From Myxococcota bacterium (lineage in GTDB: Bacteria; Myxococcota; XYA12-FULL-58-9; JALHOP01), in NCBI GenBank assembly GCA_022842935.1, contig JALHOP010000020.1, forward strand, positions 21,767 through 85,766: 64,000 nucleotides of DNA. Direction: 5' to 3'. The position numbers and the translations under genes are program-made. Below are positions 19,435 to 27,690 of the stretch, in pieces. The first letter of the stretch is position 1, and each line of letters begins with the position of its first letter. Under the pieces are notes generated by a model. The model was not told the DNA's origin and made no database searches. It saw only the letters and a program-made list of their open reading frames with translations.

Positions 19435-20515
19435 CGGGTACCACGACCGGAGGTGGCAGTGGGCACCGCGTGCAGGGGCCGCGCAGCGGTACGACCAGAC
19501 TACGGGCGATTGAAAGAAAGCTCGTCTTCATGCGGTTGGCCCGTTTGATGGCCTCGACGCTGCTGTTGTAGCGCGACGCGATGTGGCCGAGGGTGTCGCC
19601 AGAGCGGACACGGTAAATCATCATGTTGGTGTCGGGGCGCTTGGCGAGAAGGGGCTGCACGCGGCGGCCGAGCTCTTGCGACCGCGGTGCGAAGAAGCGA
19701 ACGTGGAAGTGGTCGCGATGACGCCGAGCGTGCTGGATGAGTGGCTTTGGGCCGACGAACAGCGAGTAGAGCCATGCTGGGTCTTCGCCAATGCTCAACG
19801 CGTAGTCATGCAGGAACGTGCCGATGCGGCGGTCGACGAGAACGACCTGCACGTCGGCGCGGGTGACGAGCTCTCGCAAAAGCGCCCAGTTGAGAGCAGC
19901 GTCCATGACCGGTCTGCGATCGCGGATATTCGTGGGGCCGGCTTCCGCGTCATAGTAGAAGCCGAGGTCGGCGTCACGGCCGGACTGGTGGCTCTTGTGC
20001 GGGCGGACGTAGCCGCCGTCCTTTTGGCTGATGTGGTTGATGCGCAGGGGAGCCGCTCCGGGGAAGCGGGCTTGTACCGCTTTGGCGGATGACATGAGCG
20101 CGTCGATCGTCTCGCGCGTGCCCCACGCATGCGATGGCATCACCACGGTCCAGGCCGTGCCCGCCGGCATCTGCATGGCGTTGATCAGGCGCCCTTCGTC
20201 CGCGAAGCCGATGGACATCGAGCCCAGCGAGGCGAGGTCGGTGACGAAGCGCTTGGCAAGCTCGTTGTCCGTGACGTCGCTGGAATAGACCACGCCAGGG
20301 TCGAGACCAGGCGTAGCGTCACGCGACTCACCCTCACCGCTATCGATGGTCTCGTCGTCATCATCGTCTGCATCGTCGGCGTCATCGACGTCGATGGTCG
20401 GAGGGACCAGCTCCGTTGCAGTCACCGGGGGCGGCACGTCGGCTGCGCGCGAGGAGAGGGGCAGACAGGTCAAAGCCAGAACGGAGAGGCACGAAACTTT
20501 CACGGTAAAAAGCAT
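19373..20515 (-). CDS. mepA: Penicillin-insensitive murein endopeptidase with LysM domain
   Basis: About 380 aa. The ATG at 20515 gives a good signal peptide (LSVLALTCLPLSSRAAD). After a long acidic Asp/Glu-rich linker comes the MepA (M74) peptidase domain, with zinc-ligand motifs HKSHQSGRDADLG and, further on, HRDHFHVRF. A C-terminal LysM module (YRVRSGDTLGHIASRYNS) binds peptidoglycan. The enzyme cleaves D-Ala-meso-DAP cross-links in the periplasm. The acidic run (DDADDADDDDDE) after the signal is unusual for MepA. The 3' end overlaps the convergent AgmX-like gene. Confidence 0.85.
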   Translation of the reverse strand: MLFTVKVSCLSVLALTCLPLSSRAADVPPPVTATELVPPTIDVDDADDADDDDDETIDSGEGESRDATPGLDPGVVYSSDVTDNELAKRFVTDLASLGSMSIGFADEGRLINAMQMPAGTAWTVVMPSHAWGTRETIDALMSSAKAVQARFPGAAPLRINHISQKDGGYVRPHKSHQSGRDADLGFYYDAEAGPTNIRDRRPVMDAALNWALLRELVTRADVQVVLVDRRIGTFLHDYALSIGEDPAWLYSLFVGPKPLIQHARRHRDHFHVRFFAPRSQELGRRVQPLLAKRPDTNMMIYRVRSGDTLGHIASRYNSSVEAIKRANRMKTSFLSIARSLVVPLRGPCTRCPLPPPVVVPAKRLPPEQSAEVLAAQPTRS

Positions 20516-20585
20516 ATCCGATGCCACCGTCGCGAGCCGCAAGAGCGCACGGTCGCATTCGCCCATTTTTTTCGAAGACATGCAC

Positions 20586-21605
20586 TTACACTGTGGGTGC
20601 GAACAGCTTCGCGCGCTTGATGGCAACCCGCGGCTCGGCGAGCGGGAGATGCGGGCCCATGGCGCGCAGCGAGGTACCTCCGAGAGCGAAGCGATACTCC
20701 GTCGCGTGTCCCAGAAAAAGACGGGCCGCCAGGGGTAAGGGTGTTCCCAGCATGCCAACCTCGAGGTCCTCGGCACGGACCACCAGGGTGCCGGGACCTC
20801 CCTTGGCGGTCATGCCGGCCGGGAGCGCAAAGCGCGTCTCGTGACTGACGAAGTGCCCGGCTTCGACGAATCCGCGCAGGATGTTTGCGCCACCAACGAA
20901 GCTTGCGACGAAGGGAGTTGCGGGGTCGTCATAAACGGCTTGTGGCGAAGCGAGCTGCTCGATGACCCCGAGGTTCATCACCGCGATACGGTTCGCAAGC
21001 GCGAGCGCTTCGCTCTGGTCGTGGGTGACATAGACCATGGTGGTGCGTACGCGCGAGCGGAGCGCCGCGATTTCGGCGCGCAGCTCTTCGCGCAGGGCGG
21101 CGTCGAGGTTCGAGAGCGGCTCGTCGAGGAGGAGCACCTCCGGCTCGCGCACCAGGGCGCGTGCGAGCGCCACTCGCTGAAGTTGGCCCCCCGAGAGCTG
21201 ATGGGGCATGCGGTCACGCATGGCGGTCAGACGCACGAGGTCGAGGGCCCGCAATACGGATGTTTCGACCGCGGGCTTGGCAAGGCCCTTCCGCTCTAGC
21301 GGATAGGCCACGTTCTCTGCGACGGACTTGTGCGGCCATATCGCGTAACTCTGGAACACCATTCCCAAGGCGCGCTTCTCTGGAGCGATGAAGGTGCGGC
21401 CGTCGTCTACCAGACGATCGCCGATGTAGAGCGTACCTCCGTCAAGGCGATTGAGTCCCGCGATCATCCTCAGCGTCGTCGTCTTGCCGCAACCCGAGGG
21501 GCCGAGCAGCGCGACCATCTCGCCGGGAGCGATGTCGAGCGACAAATCGCGGACCACCTGCGTTTTGCCGTACGATTTGCGAAGGTTTTGGGCACGAACA
21601 CTCAC
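20586..21605 (-). CDS. Iron(III)-type ABC transporter ATP-binding protein (FbpC-like)
   Basis: A 339-aa ATPase. The GTG at 21605 has GAGGAG six bases upstream. Walker A is GPSGCGKTTT, the Q-loop lies in GMVFQSYAIWPH, the signature is LSGGQLQRVALARAL, Walker B is EVLLLDEPLSNLD and the switch His is in YVTHDQSEA. The C-terminal region (after about 240) is a short TOBE-like domain. It would power the permease encoded 76 bases upstream. FbpC assignment follows from the Fbp-type binding protein and fused permease. Confidence 0.88.
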   Translation of the reverse strand: MSVRAQNLRKSYGKTQVVRDLSLDIAPGEMVALLGPSGCGKTTTLRMIAGLNRLDGGTLYIGDRLVDDGRTFIAPEKRALGMVFQSYAIWPHKSVAENVAYPLERKGLAKPAVETSVLRALDLVRLTAMRDRMPHQLSGGQLQRVALARALVREPEVLLLDEPLSNLDAALREELRAEIAALRSRVRTTMVYVTHDQSEALALANRIAVMNLGVIEQLASPQAVYDDPATPFVASFVGGANILRGFVEAGHFVSHETRFALPAGMTAKGGPGTLVVRAEDLEVGMLGTPLPLAARLFLGHATEYRFALGGTSLRAMGPHLPLAEPRVAIKRAKLFAPTV

Positions 21606-21681
21606 GCACGACTCCTCTGATGACTGCGTGGTCGCTGGCTCGCCACGAGCTGCGGCGTGCTTCGCGGTGACGTGCTGAAAC

Positions 21682-23334
21682 TCATGCTTTGCTCGGTCCG
21701 CTGGCAAACGAGGTAAGGGCGAGCCCGGCGACGACGACAACGACGACGGCACACGCGAGCACCGAGGCCGAGGCTGGATCCGCGTAGCTCTGCAAGTCGA
21801 AGAGCAGTGTGCCCAACAGGTCGCGACCAGGCGGCGCAATGAGGACCGACATGGTCAGCTCGGTGACGCACAGCAAGAACGTCAGCACGAAGGTCGCCGC
21901 TAGTGGCCCGCGGAGTCGAGGCAACACGACATCGACGAAGGCACGGCGCGGTGACGCGCCGCAGAGGCGGGCGGCTTCCGCGAGAGTTGGGTCGAGCTGC
22001 CGCATGCCGTCCACGACGTTGCGCGAGCCAATCGCGAGGTACTTCGCGACGTACGCGAGCATCACCATACTCGAGCTGTTGGCGAGTGATAGAACGATGG
22101 CGATTCGGTCGGCAGCGATGAAGCGGACGTCCATGCTGTACGCTGTCAGGAGCGCCATCGCGACTACCGTGCCAGGTACCGCGTACGGCCAAAGCGCGAG
22201 CTGCTCGGCGACGCGTCCGCTGAAGCGGCTTCGCGTGATACCGATTGCCAGACCGAGCACACAGACGGCGCCCGCAGCCGCGCTTGCCAAGCCGAAGCTT
22301 CGCGCCGCGGCCCCGACGGTTCGGTGATTCCACAACACGTCGTGCCAGTGGCTGGTCGTCAGACTCTCTAGCGCGATCGGTAGCGAAGCGTTTCCGAGGA
22401 GCGACGTCACGACGACTGCCGCGAGTGGCATCACGACGATGACGACGACGAGGGCGGCCACCGCGAGAGTCAACGGCCAACGGTAGGCCCCGAGGTCGAG
22501 ACGCTGCACGACGACGCCTTTGCCCGCGGTGAGACGCACGTGACCTCGCCGACCTGCGACCGCGCTGCCCGCAAGCGCCGCCATGGCGATGACCAGCAAA
22601 ATGGCCGAAGCCGCGGACGCTTCAGCCAGAGCCGACGCGCCGCCCTTGAGCAGGTGTGTGTAAATTCGTGTCGTCAGGACGTGCATGGGGGTCGCCGTCG
22701 CGACGCCCAACATGTAGGGCACTCCAAAGGCCGCCGAGGCGGACAAGAAGACCAGCAGTGCGCCAGAGACAATCGCTGGCAACACGAGAGGCAGGGTGGC
22801 GTCGCGGATGGCACGCAACGGGCCTGCGCCGCTCATGCGGGCCGCCTCCTCCAGTGAGGTGTCGACGCGGGCGAGGGCGGCTTGCACGGCGAGAATTACG
22901 AGGGGGAGTCCACTCGTCCCGTTCACGAAAGCGATGCCAGGCGCGCCATAGATGTCGATCCAGCCGCCGAGGCGATTCAGGTAGCCGGCGGAGGGGCTAG
23001 CCAGCTGAATCCACCCCATGCCGAGGATGAAAGGGGGCAGGGCGATGAGGCTGGTGAACGCCAGCCCGAAAAGTCGACGTCCCGCGATGTTCGTGCGTTC
23101 GAGCAGGAACGCAACGGGTACGCCCAGCAGGACGGCGATGAAGGTGGCGCCCAGGGCGGTGCGCAAGGTCGCGCCGACCGCAGCCATTGCACCCGCACTG
23201 CGTAGCTCCCCGCCCAGTACTTCCGTATCGAGCACACCGCGCGATATCAACGCGATCACCGGGCCGACCGCGAAGGCGAGTAAGAGCGCGGCGAGTCCCC
23301 ACGCGGTCCACGTCGTCGCGTCGGGGCGCCTCAT
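21682..23334 (-). CDS. Iron(III)-type ABC transporter permease, two fused BPD domains (FbpB-like)
   Basis: A 550-aa permease with about 12 membrane helices in two tandem binding-protein-dependent transport modules. Each has an EAA-type loop (LEEAARMSGAGPLRAIRDAT near residue 170 and LAEAARLCGASPRRAFVDV near 430). The fused two-module form is typical of FbpB/AfuB iron permeases. The ATG at 23334 overlaps the stop of the binding-protein gene (ATGA). Specificity for Fe3+ is inferred from family. Related systems carry thiamine or phosphonates. Confidence 0.87.
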   Translation of the reverse strand: MRRPDATTWTAWGLAALLLAFAVGPVIALISRGVLDTEVLGGELRSAGAMAAVGATLRTALGATFIAVLLGVPVAFLLERTNIAGRRLFGLAFTSLIALPPFILGMGWIQLASPSAGYLNRLGGWIDIYGAPGIAFVNGTSGLPLVILAVQAALARVDTSLEEAARMSGAGPLRAIRDATLPLVLPAIVSGALLVFLSASAAFGVPYMLGVATATPMHVLTTRIYTHLLKGGASALAEASAASAILLVIAMAALAGSAVAGRRGHVRLTAGKGVVVQRLDLGAYRWPLTLAVAALVVVIVVMPLAAVVVTSLLGNASLPIALESLTTSHWHDVLWNHRTVGAAARSFGLASAAAGAVCVLGLAIGITRSRFSGRVAEQLALWPYAVPGTVVAMALLTAYSMDVRFIAADRIAIVLSLANSSSMVMLAYVAKYLAIGSRNVVDGMRQLDPTLAEAARLCGASPRRAFVDVVLPRLRGPLAATFVLTFLLCVTELTMSVLIAPPGRDLLGTLLFDLQSYADPASASVLACAVVVVVVAGLALTSFASGPSKA

Positions 23335-24359
23335 CGCCCGAAGATCTCGCTGAACGCCTGTTTCATGGCCGGAATCTGCGCAACGCCTTCCGGCAGCACG
23401 GCGTCGTTCCATGGCATACCGCGCTTCAACAGCTCTTCGAGCGGCGGCTCCCCGCGCGGGCCTGCCAGACGCGGATCGGCCGCGTGCATGTCACCAACCT
23501 CGACGATGGCCTTCTGGCCCTCCGGAGAAAGCATGACGTCGATGAAGGCTCGCGCCGCGACTGGATTGCGTGCCGCCTTGAAGGTCGCGATGTGGCCCGG
23601 GATCACCACGGGACCGTCTTCGGGATAGATGATGACGATGCGCGAACCGTTGCCGCGTGCGACGAGCGCGTTTTCCATGAGTAGGACACCAGCGTCGGCT
23701 TCGCCGCTCTCGACTTTTTGCAGGACCGCCGCGTTGCCTCCCGCAACCACCGCCCGATTGGCGCGAAGGTCGCGGAAGTACTGCACCCCGTAGGCGCGCA
23801 TCATGAAATACGCCCAGCTCGTCGCCGTGCCCGAGGCGAGGGGATCGCCGATTGCGATGCGTCCGCGATAGCGTTCGGACGTGAGGTCGCGGAACGACTT
23901 TGGCGGGTCCTTCATGTCGCTCTTGGCGACGATGATCATGGTGCCCACACGAGCTGCCGTGTAGTGAGCGTCCGCGTCGACCAAGCTGCGCGGCATCTTC
24001 AATGCGTGGACCGATGCGTAGGGTGCGAGCAGCCCCTCCTCTTTGAAGCGTTCGTAGAGAAACGGGTCACTGGCCATGATGACGTCGGCCTGGACGCCGC
24101 CTGCCGCGAGCTCTGCTTCGATGCGAGCTTGTAGCTTCTCGCCGCCCGCCTGAAACCACTGCACGTTCACTTCGGGCATGCGCTCCCGGAGCAACGGCTC
24201 GAGACGGTCGAGGACCGTCTTGTAAACCGAAGTGTAGACCCAAACATCGCCGCGTGGTGTGCTCTCGCAGGTCTGCTTGACCCCTTGGCTGTTCGGAGCG
24301 ACGCGCTCGATGCGACAAGCGCACAAAAAGACGAGAGCCGTGATGAGCGTCGCGCGCAT
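23331..24359 (-). CDS. Iron(III)-type ABC transporter substrate-binding lipoprotein (FbpA-like)
   Basis: A 342-aa extracellular binding protein starting at the ATG at 24359, with lipobox ALVFLCACRIE. The AfuA/FbpA fold is clear: VWVYTSVYKTVLDRLEPLL, ADVIMASDPFLYERF, IAIGDPLASGTATSWAYF, NPVAARAFIDVMLSPEGQKA. Single neighbouring tyrosines (VYTSVY, DPFLYERF) could contribute ligands. It is the first gene of the leftward ABC operon. Its start codon lies in the palindrome CATG shared with a possible start of the divergent glycosidase gene. Confidence 0.88.
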   Translation of the reverse strand: MRATLITALVFLCACRIERVAPNSQGVKQTCESTPRGDVWVYTSVYKTVLDRLEPLLRERMPEVNVQWFQAGGEKLQARIEAELAAGGVQADVIMASDPFLYERFKEEGLLAPYASVHALKMPRSLVDADAHYTAARVGTMIIVAKSDMKDPPKSFRDLTSERYRGRIAIGDPLASGTATSWAYFMMRAYGVQYFRDLRANRAVVAGGNAAVLQKVESGEADAGVLLMENALVARGNGSRIVIIYPEDGPVVIPGHIATFKAARNPVAARAFIDVMLSPEGQKAIVEVGDMHAADPRLAGPRGEPPLEELLKRGMPWNDAVLPEGVAQIPAMKQAFSEIFGR

Positions 24360-25389
24360 GCTGCTGGCGTGTTTATTGGCTCTGGCCTCCTGCAACAAGC
24401 CAAAAACCGATGGGCGCTCGTGTGGGATGAGTCTTGCGCACAGCTGGTCGGCTGGCGGTTCGAACGGCTATGGCACGCCGGCCTCGGCGCGCGCTCTCGA
24501 TGAGCTCGTGGCGATTGGCATCCGTGGCGTCACCGTCGCCACCTTTGCTTTCATGGACGACGTCCAGGACTCCGGTGTGAGGGTACAGGATCTGCCGGGG
24601 ACCGAGACCGAGGAGTCTGCGCGGGCTGTCGCGCGGCAGGCCCGCGAGCGCGGGCTCACCGTGATGCTCAAGCCCCAGGTCTACCTCTTGAATGGCGAGT
24701 GGTGTGGCGACATCGCGCCGCGTGACGGCTGGCAAGCATGGTTCGCCAGTTACCGCCGCTTTATCCTGGCCAATGCCCGTATGGCCGCTGAAGCGGACAT
24801 CGAGACGCTGATCGTCGGCGTTGAGCTCAAGACGTCGACGCGGTTTGCTCCGGAGGCATGGCGTAGCCTCATCGCCGAGGTTCGCCGGGTCTATCCAGGG
24901 ACCGTCGTTTATTCGGCCAACTGGGACGAGGTCGAGGATGTGACGTTCTGGCCCCTCGTCGATGCCATTGGTGTCTCCCTCTACGCTCCGCTCGAACAGA
25001 GCAATTGGCTCCTTCGCTACGAGACCGTCGCCGCCAAGGCGGACAGGCCGCTCATCATTACGGAAACCGGCTTCATGAACCGCATCGACGCGCGGGCGAT
25101 TCCCTACGTCTGGCCAGAGTGGGTAACCGATGAGAGCCCATCTTTCGCGGGTGACATGGAGCAGGCCGACGGCTACCGCGCGATCATCGACACCTTCGGT
25201 CGCTCGCCGCGCGTCAAAGGCATCTACTGGTGGAAGTGGTTTACTGATGTCGACGCTAATCGCGATGAGGGGCCGCTTGGCTTTTCGCCGCGCGGACGCT
25301 TCGCAGAGAGCGTCTTGCGGCAGACGTGCGCTACTTCTTCACCACCTCGCCGCCCTTCATCACGAACGTCACGCGCTGCAGCTCGGTGA
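24343..25389 (+). CDS. Glycoside hydrolase family 113-like lipoprotein
   Basis: A 348-aa protein with lipobox (ACLLALASCNK) and a TIM-barrel hydrolase domain. The likely acid/base Glu is in LIVGVELKTSTRF and the nucleophile Glu in PLIITETGFMNR, matching the GH113/GTA-like (beta-mannanase-type) pattern. Other landmarks are VTVATFAFMDD, LTVMLKPQVYL and IYWWKWFTD. The start may be 24343 or the ATG at 24358. The last 20 residues (SPPRRPSSRTSRAAAR) are low-complexity and antisense to the next gene, which suggests stop-codon drift. Substrate not proven. Confidence 0.8.
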   Translation: MSVARMLLACLLALASCNKPKTDGRSCGMSLAHSWSAGGSNGYGTPASARALDELVAIGIRGVTVATFAFMDDVQDSGVRVQDLPGTETEESARAVARQARERGLTVMLKPQVYLLNGEWCGDIAPRDGWQAWFASYRRFILANARMAAEADIETLIVGVELKTSTRFAPEAWRSLIAEVRRVYPGTVVYSANWDEVEDVTFWPLVDAIGVSLYAPLEQSNWLLRYETVAAKADRPLIITETGFMNRIDARAIPYVWPEWVTDESPSFAGDMEQADGYRAIIDTFGRSPRVKGIYWWKWFTDVDANRDEGPLGFSPRGRFAESVLRQTCATSSPPRRPSSRTSRAAAR

Positions 25390-25739
25390 TGTCGGCAGGC
25401 GGGTCGCCCGCGACGGCGATAATGTCGGCGAAACGGCCCGCTTGCACCGAGCCGACATCGCCGCTCCGGCCAAGCAGTGAAGCCGCGTTCTGCGTCGCCG
25501 ACAAGATAGCGTCGATTGGCGAGATCCCCATCTTCACGAGCAACGCGAGCTCCTCGGCGTTGCGACCGTGCGGTACGACCAGCTGATCGGTGCCGAAAGC
25601 TATCTTAACGCCGGCCTTGTAGGCTTCGGCGATGTTCTTCTGCGATCCGTCGATGAGCTTACCGGCGTGGATGACGATCTCTCGTGCGGAACCGGCGCGG
25701 GCGGCCAGCAGCAACGCCGCGCACACGAAAAATTCTCAT
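25331..25739 (-). pseudogene. Amidohydrolase with internal deletion (exported, catalytic core lost)
   Basis: The C-terminal third of a metal-dependent amidohydrolase is clear: GVKIAFGTDQLVVPHGRNAE with the late metal Asp region, ISPIDAILSATQNAASLLG, GSVQAGRFADIIAVAGDP. It is joined directly to the N-terminal strand (REIVIHAGKLIDG) after only four residues. Around 250-300 residues are missing, including the HxH, Lys and two His ligands, so it cannot be an active amidohydrolase. The open frame uses a GTG at 25726. A better leader (MRIFVCAALLLAARAGSA) would start at the ATG at 25739 if one T of a TTTTT run were removed. The 3' end overlaps the glycosidase gene by 59 bases. Confidence 0.7.
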
Positions 25740-25804
25740 GGGTCGCTTCCATAGCTTGAGGCGATCAGGACGCAACACCCTTGTCGCCGTGACGGCGCGA
25801 AGCT

Positions 25805-26200
25805 ATGCAGAGGGGAATGGCCGGTACTGCCGCAGCAAGCCCTCTCGCATTCGAATCCTTTTGGAGCTGGCTCACGGGCCACACGACCTGCATCGTCGAG
25901 GCTTCCGTTGGCGACGCCCTCATCAAGGATCACGATCTCGCGCACTGGGACGTCTTCCAGACGCGAGAGGGCGACTGCATCTGCCACGTGCTTATCGGGA
26001 AGGCGCTGATCGCCCAGATCCAGATCGACCCGAAGCAAGTGTTGCTCGTGCATGCCTCGCCTGACCCTGACGATCCGGAGGCCGCGCGCTGGGTCTTCGA
26101 CTGCCTTACGGGTCCCGAAGACGACGCCTATACGTTTTGCAGTTTCACCATGGCGCACGGCATGGAGCAGACGCGTGGTCATCAAATGGTCAAGCACTGA
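25805..26200 (+). CDS. Conserved-looking hypothetical protein
   Basis: About 127-131 aa; the ATG at 25817 (MAGTAAASPLAFESFW) is the more likely start. The protein is compact and acidic, with tryptophans and cysteines (FESFWSWLTGHTTCIVEA, LAHWDVFQTREGDCICHVLI, WVFDCLTGPEDDAYTFC). No signal peptide or membrane helix is visible. I do not recognise the family. The alternative frame on the other strand shows no ordered composition and is rejected. Confidence 0.55.
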   Translation: MQRGMAGTAAASPLAFESFWSWLTGHTTCIVEASVGDALIKDHDLAHWDVFQTREGDCICHVLIGKALIAQIQIDPKQVLLVHASPDPDDPEAARWVFDCLTGPEDDAYTFCSFTMAHGMEQTRGHQMVKH

Positions 26201-26312
26201 CCCGGTCGTGAGATAAGCTCAAGCGGCAAAGGGTTCGTGTCGTTCGTAGAATTTTGATGGCGTGTGGACTCCTTTTTCGGGTTCGGCGCCAAGCCTCCAA
26301 AGGGGGACGACA

Positions 26313-26867
26313 ATGCCGGGTCGGCTTCCCGGGGTCTTCTTCAAGCTCGTCGTGAGCAACATGCTCGAGAATACGGGCACGGTACTTTTCCCGCAGGCAC
26401 GTCGTCGCATCGCCGAGATGCAGCCTGATGCCCTCTATCCCTGGGACGACTTTACGGACCTGATGCAAACCGTGGCGGCGAGGCTTCCGCGCGAAACCTT
26501 GGTTTCCATTGGAGAACGCATCATCGAAGAGGCGCGCGACGATTTCGCACGGCTGGGCTTTACCGGGCTCGAGCAGATCATGAAGGACTGGGGCGCCCTG
26601 TTCAATTCCTTCATCCATGGAGCCCCTGCCCGTGATCTCGTGCGCACTGAGTCGTTTCAAGCGGGCAGGGTGGCGATCGTTGCCGGCATTGCGCAACCCG
26701 AGGCGCTGATCGAAGGCTACTTGCGCGGTGTCATCAAGGTCTATGGTGGCGCTACGCTGACGAGCCTCGAGATCAAGCCGCTGATCATTGGTGGCGCCAA
26801 CTACAACCGCTTCCTGCTCACTTGGGTAGAAAACGGCGCGCTTGCGGAAAGCTCGTTGCGCAGTTGA
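26313..26867 (+). CDS. Hypothetical protein, possible sensory-fold domain
   Basis: A 184-aa protein starting at the ATG at 26313 behind AGGGGGA. The sequence (VFFKLVVSNMLENTG, TLVSIGERIIEEARDDFARL, SFIHGAPARDLVRTESF) has the helical feel of the myxobacterial TIGR02265/DUF2378 and heme-NO-binding or V4R groups, but no diagnostic residue makes the assignment firm. Soluble, no signal peptide. Upstream of larE on the same strand with a 25-base gap, so co-transcription is possible. Confidence 0.55.
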   Translation: MPGRLPGVFFKLVVSNMLENTGTVLFPQARRRIAEMQPDALYPWDDFTDLMQTVAARLPRETLVSIGERIIEEARDDFARLGFTGLEQIMKDWGALFNSFIHGAPARDLVRTESFQAGRVAIVAGIAQPEALIEGYLRGVIKVYGGATLTSLEIKPLIIGGANYNRFLLTWVENGALAESSLRS

Positions 26868-26892
26868 ACGGGCGAGGATACGAGGACGCCCG

Positions 26893-27690
26893 ATGTCGTC
26901 CTCTGAGAGGGTCACCCTCGCCGAGATCCTGCAGCGCTCGACCCCGCTAGCCGTCGCGGTAAGCGGAGGAGTCGACAGCGTCACTCTTGCCGCTTTCGCG
27001 GACGAGTTGCTTGGCAGTCGGAATGTCCTGATGGTGCACGCTACGTCACCGGCGGTACCGGGCGACGCGCGGCAACGACTCGAGGAGCTTGCCCTCGCGC
27101 GTGGGTGGGATCTCCGCTGTATCGACGCTGGTGAGCTCGAAGACCCGCGTTACGTCGAGAACCCCGTCAATCGCTGCTACTTCTGCAAAGCAGACCTCTA
27201 TGGCGCCATGCGGCGTGTGACGGACCGCCAGCTCGTATCGGGGACGAACCTCGACGACCTTGGTGAATATCGCCCGGGCCTCGTGGCCGCGCGCGAAGCT
27301 GGAGTCTTGCACCCGTTCGTCGAGGCTCGCATGACCAAGAGGGCGGTGCGTGACCTCGCGCGCTCCCTGGGGCTCGCTCACGTGGCGGAGTTGCCGGCTT
27401 CTCCGTGCCTATCGAGCCGAATCGAGACAGGCATCCCCATCTCGAAGTCCGCGCTGCGTTTCGTCGAGGAAGCCGAAGGGCTTCTTCGCTCCCGATTCGG
27501 ACGTGACGCCGTCCTGCGTTGCCGTGTCCGCGCGAGCGGAGTGGTCGTCGAGCTCGGGGCGGGCCTCGCGGAAGATGCAGGGCTGGCGGGTGAAGTATCG
27601 GCGCTAGCTCGCGCGTTTGGCATTGCGCCCGCCGACGTGATGTTCGCGCCGTATGTGAATGGTAGTGCGTTTTTGCGGACTCGTGGATGA
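26893..27690 (+). CDS. larE: ATP-dependent sulfur transferase LarE (nickel-pincer cofactor biosynthesis)
   Basis: A 265-aa PP-loop enzyme: VAVSGGVDSVTLAAFADELL carries the ATP-binding SGGVDS at 24-29. The family sulfur-donor cysteine is C172 in ASPCLSSRIETG, and a C95-x2-C98 pair is in NRCYFCKADLYG. LarE activates and thiolates the pyridinium-dicarboxylate mononucleotide to build the nickel-pincer nucleotide of lactate racemase and related enzymes. The three-cysteine arrangement is the one described for a [4Fe-4S]-dependent LarE from Thermotoga. The stop overlaps the nickel permease start (ATGA). No larA, larB or larC is present in the window. Confidence 0.88.
   Translation: MSSSERVTLAEILQRSTPLAVAVSGGVDSVTLAAFADELLGSRNVLMVHATSPAVPGDARQRLEELALARGWDLRCIDAGELEDPRYVENPVNRCYFCKADLYGAMRRVTDRQLVSGTNLDDLGEYRPGLVAAREAGVLHPFVEARMTKRAVRDLARSLGLAHVAELPASPCLSSRIETGIPISKSALRFVEEAEGLLRSRFGRDAVLRCRVRASGVVVELGAGLAEDAGLAGEVSALARAFGIAPADVMFAPYVNGSAFLRTRG

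Noticed and set aside
25736..26197. Minus-strand ORF (153 aa) opposite the small hypothetical gene
   Set aside because: Arg/His/Asp-rich shadow without ordered composition; the plus-strand frame looks genuinely coding.
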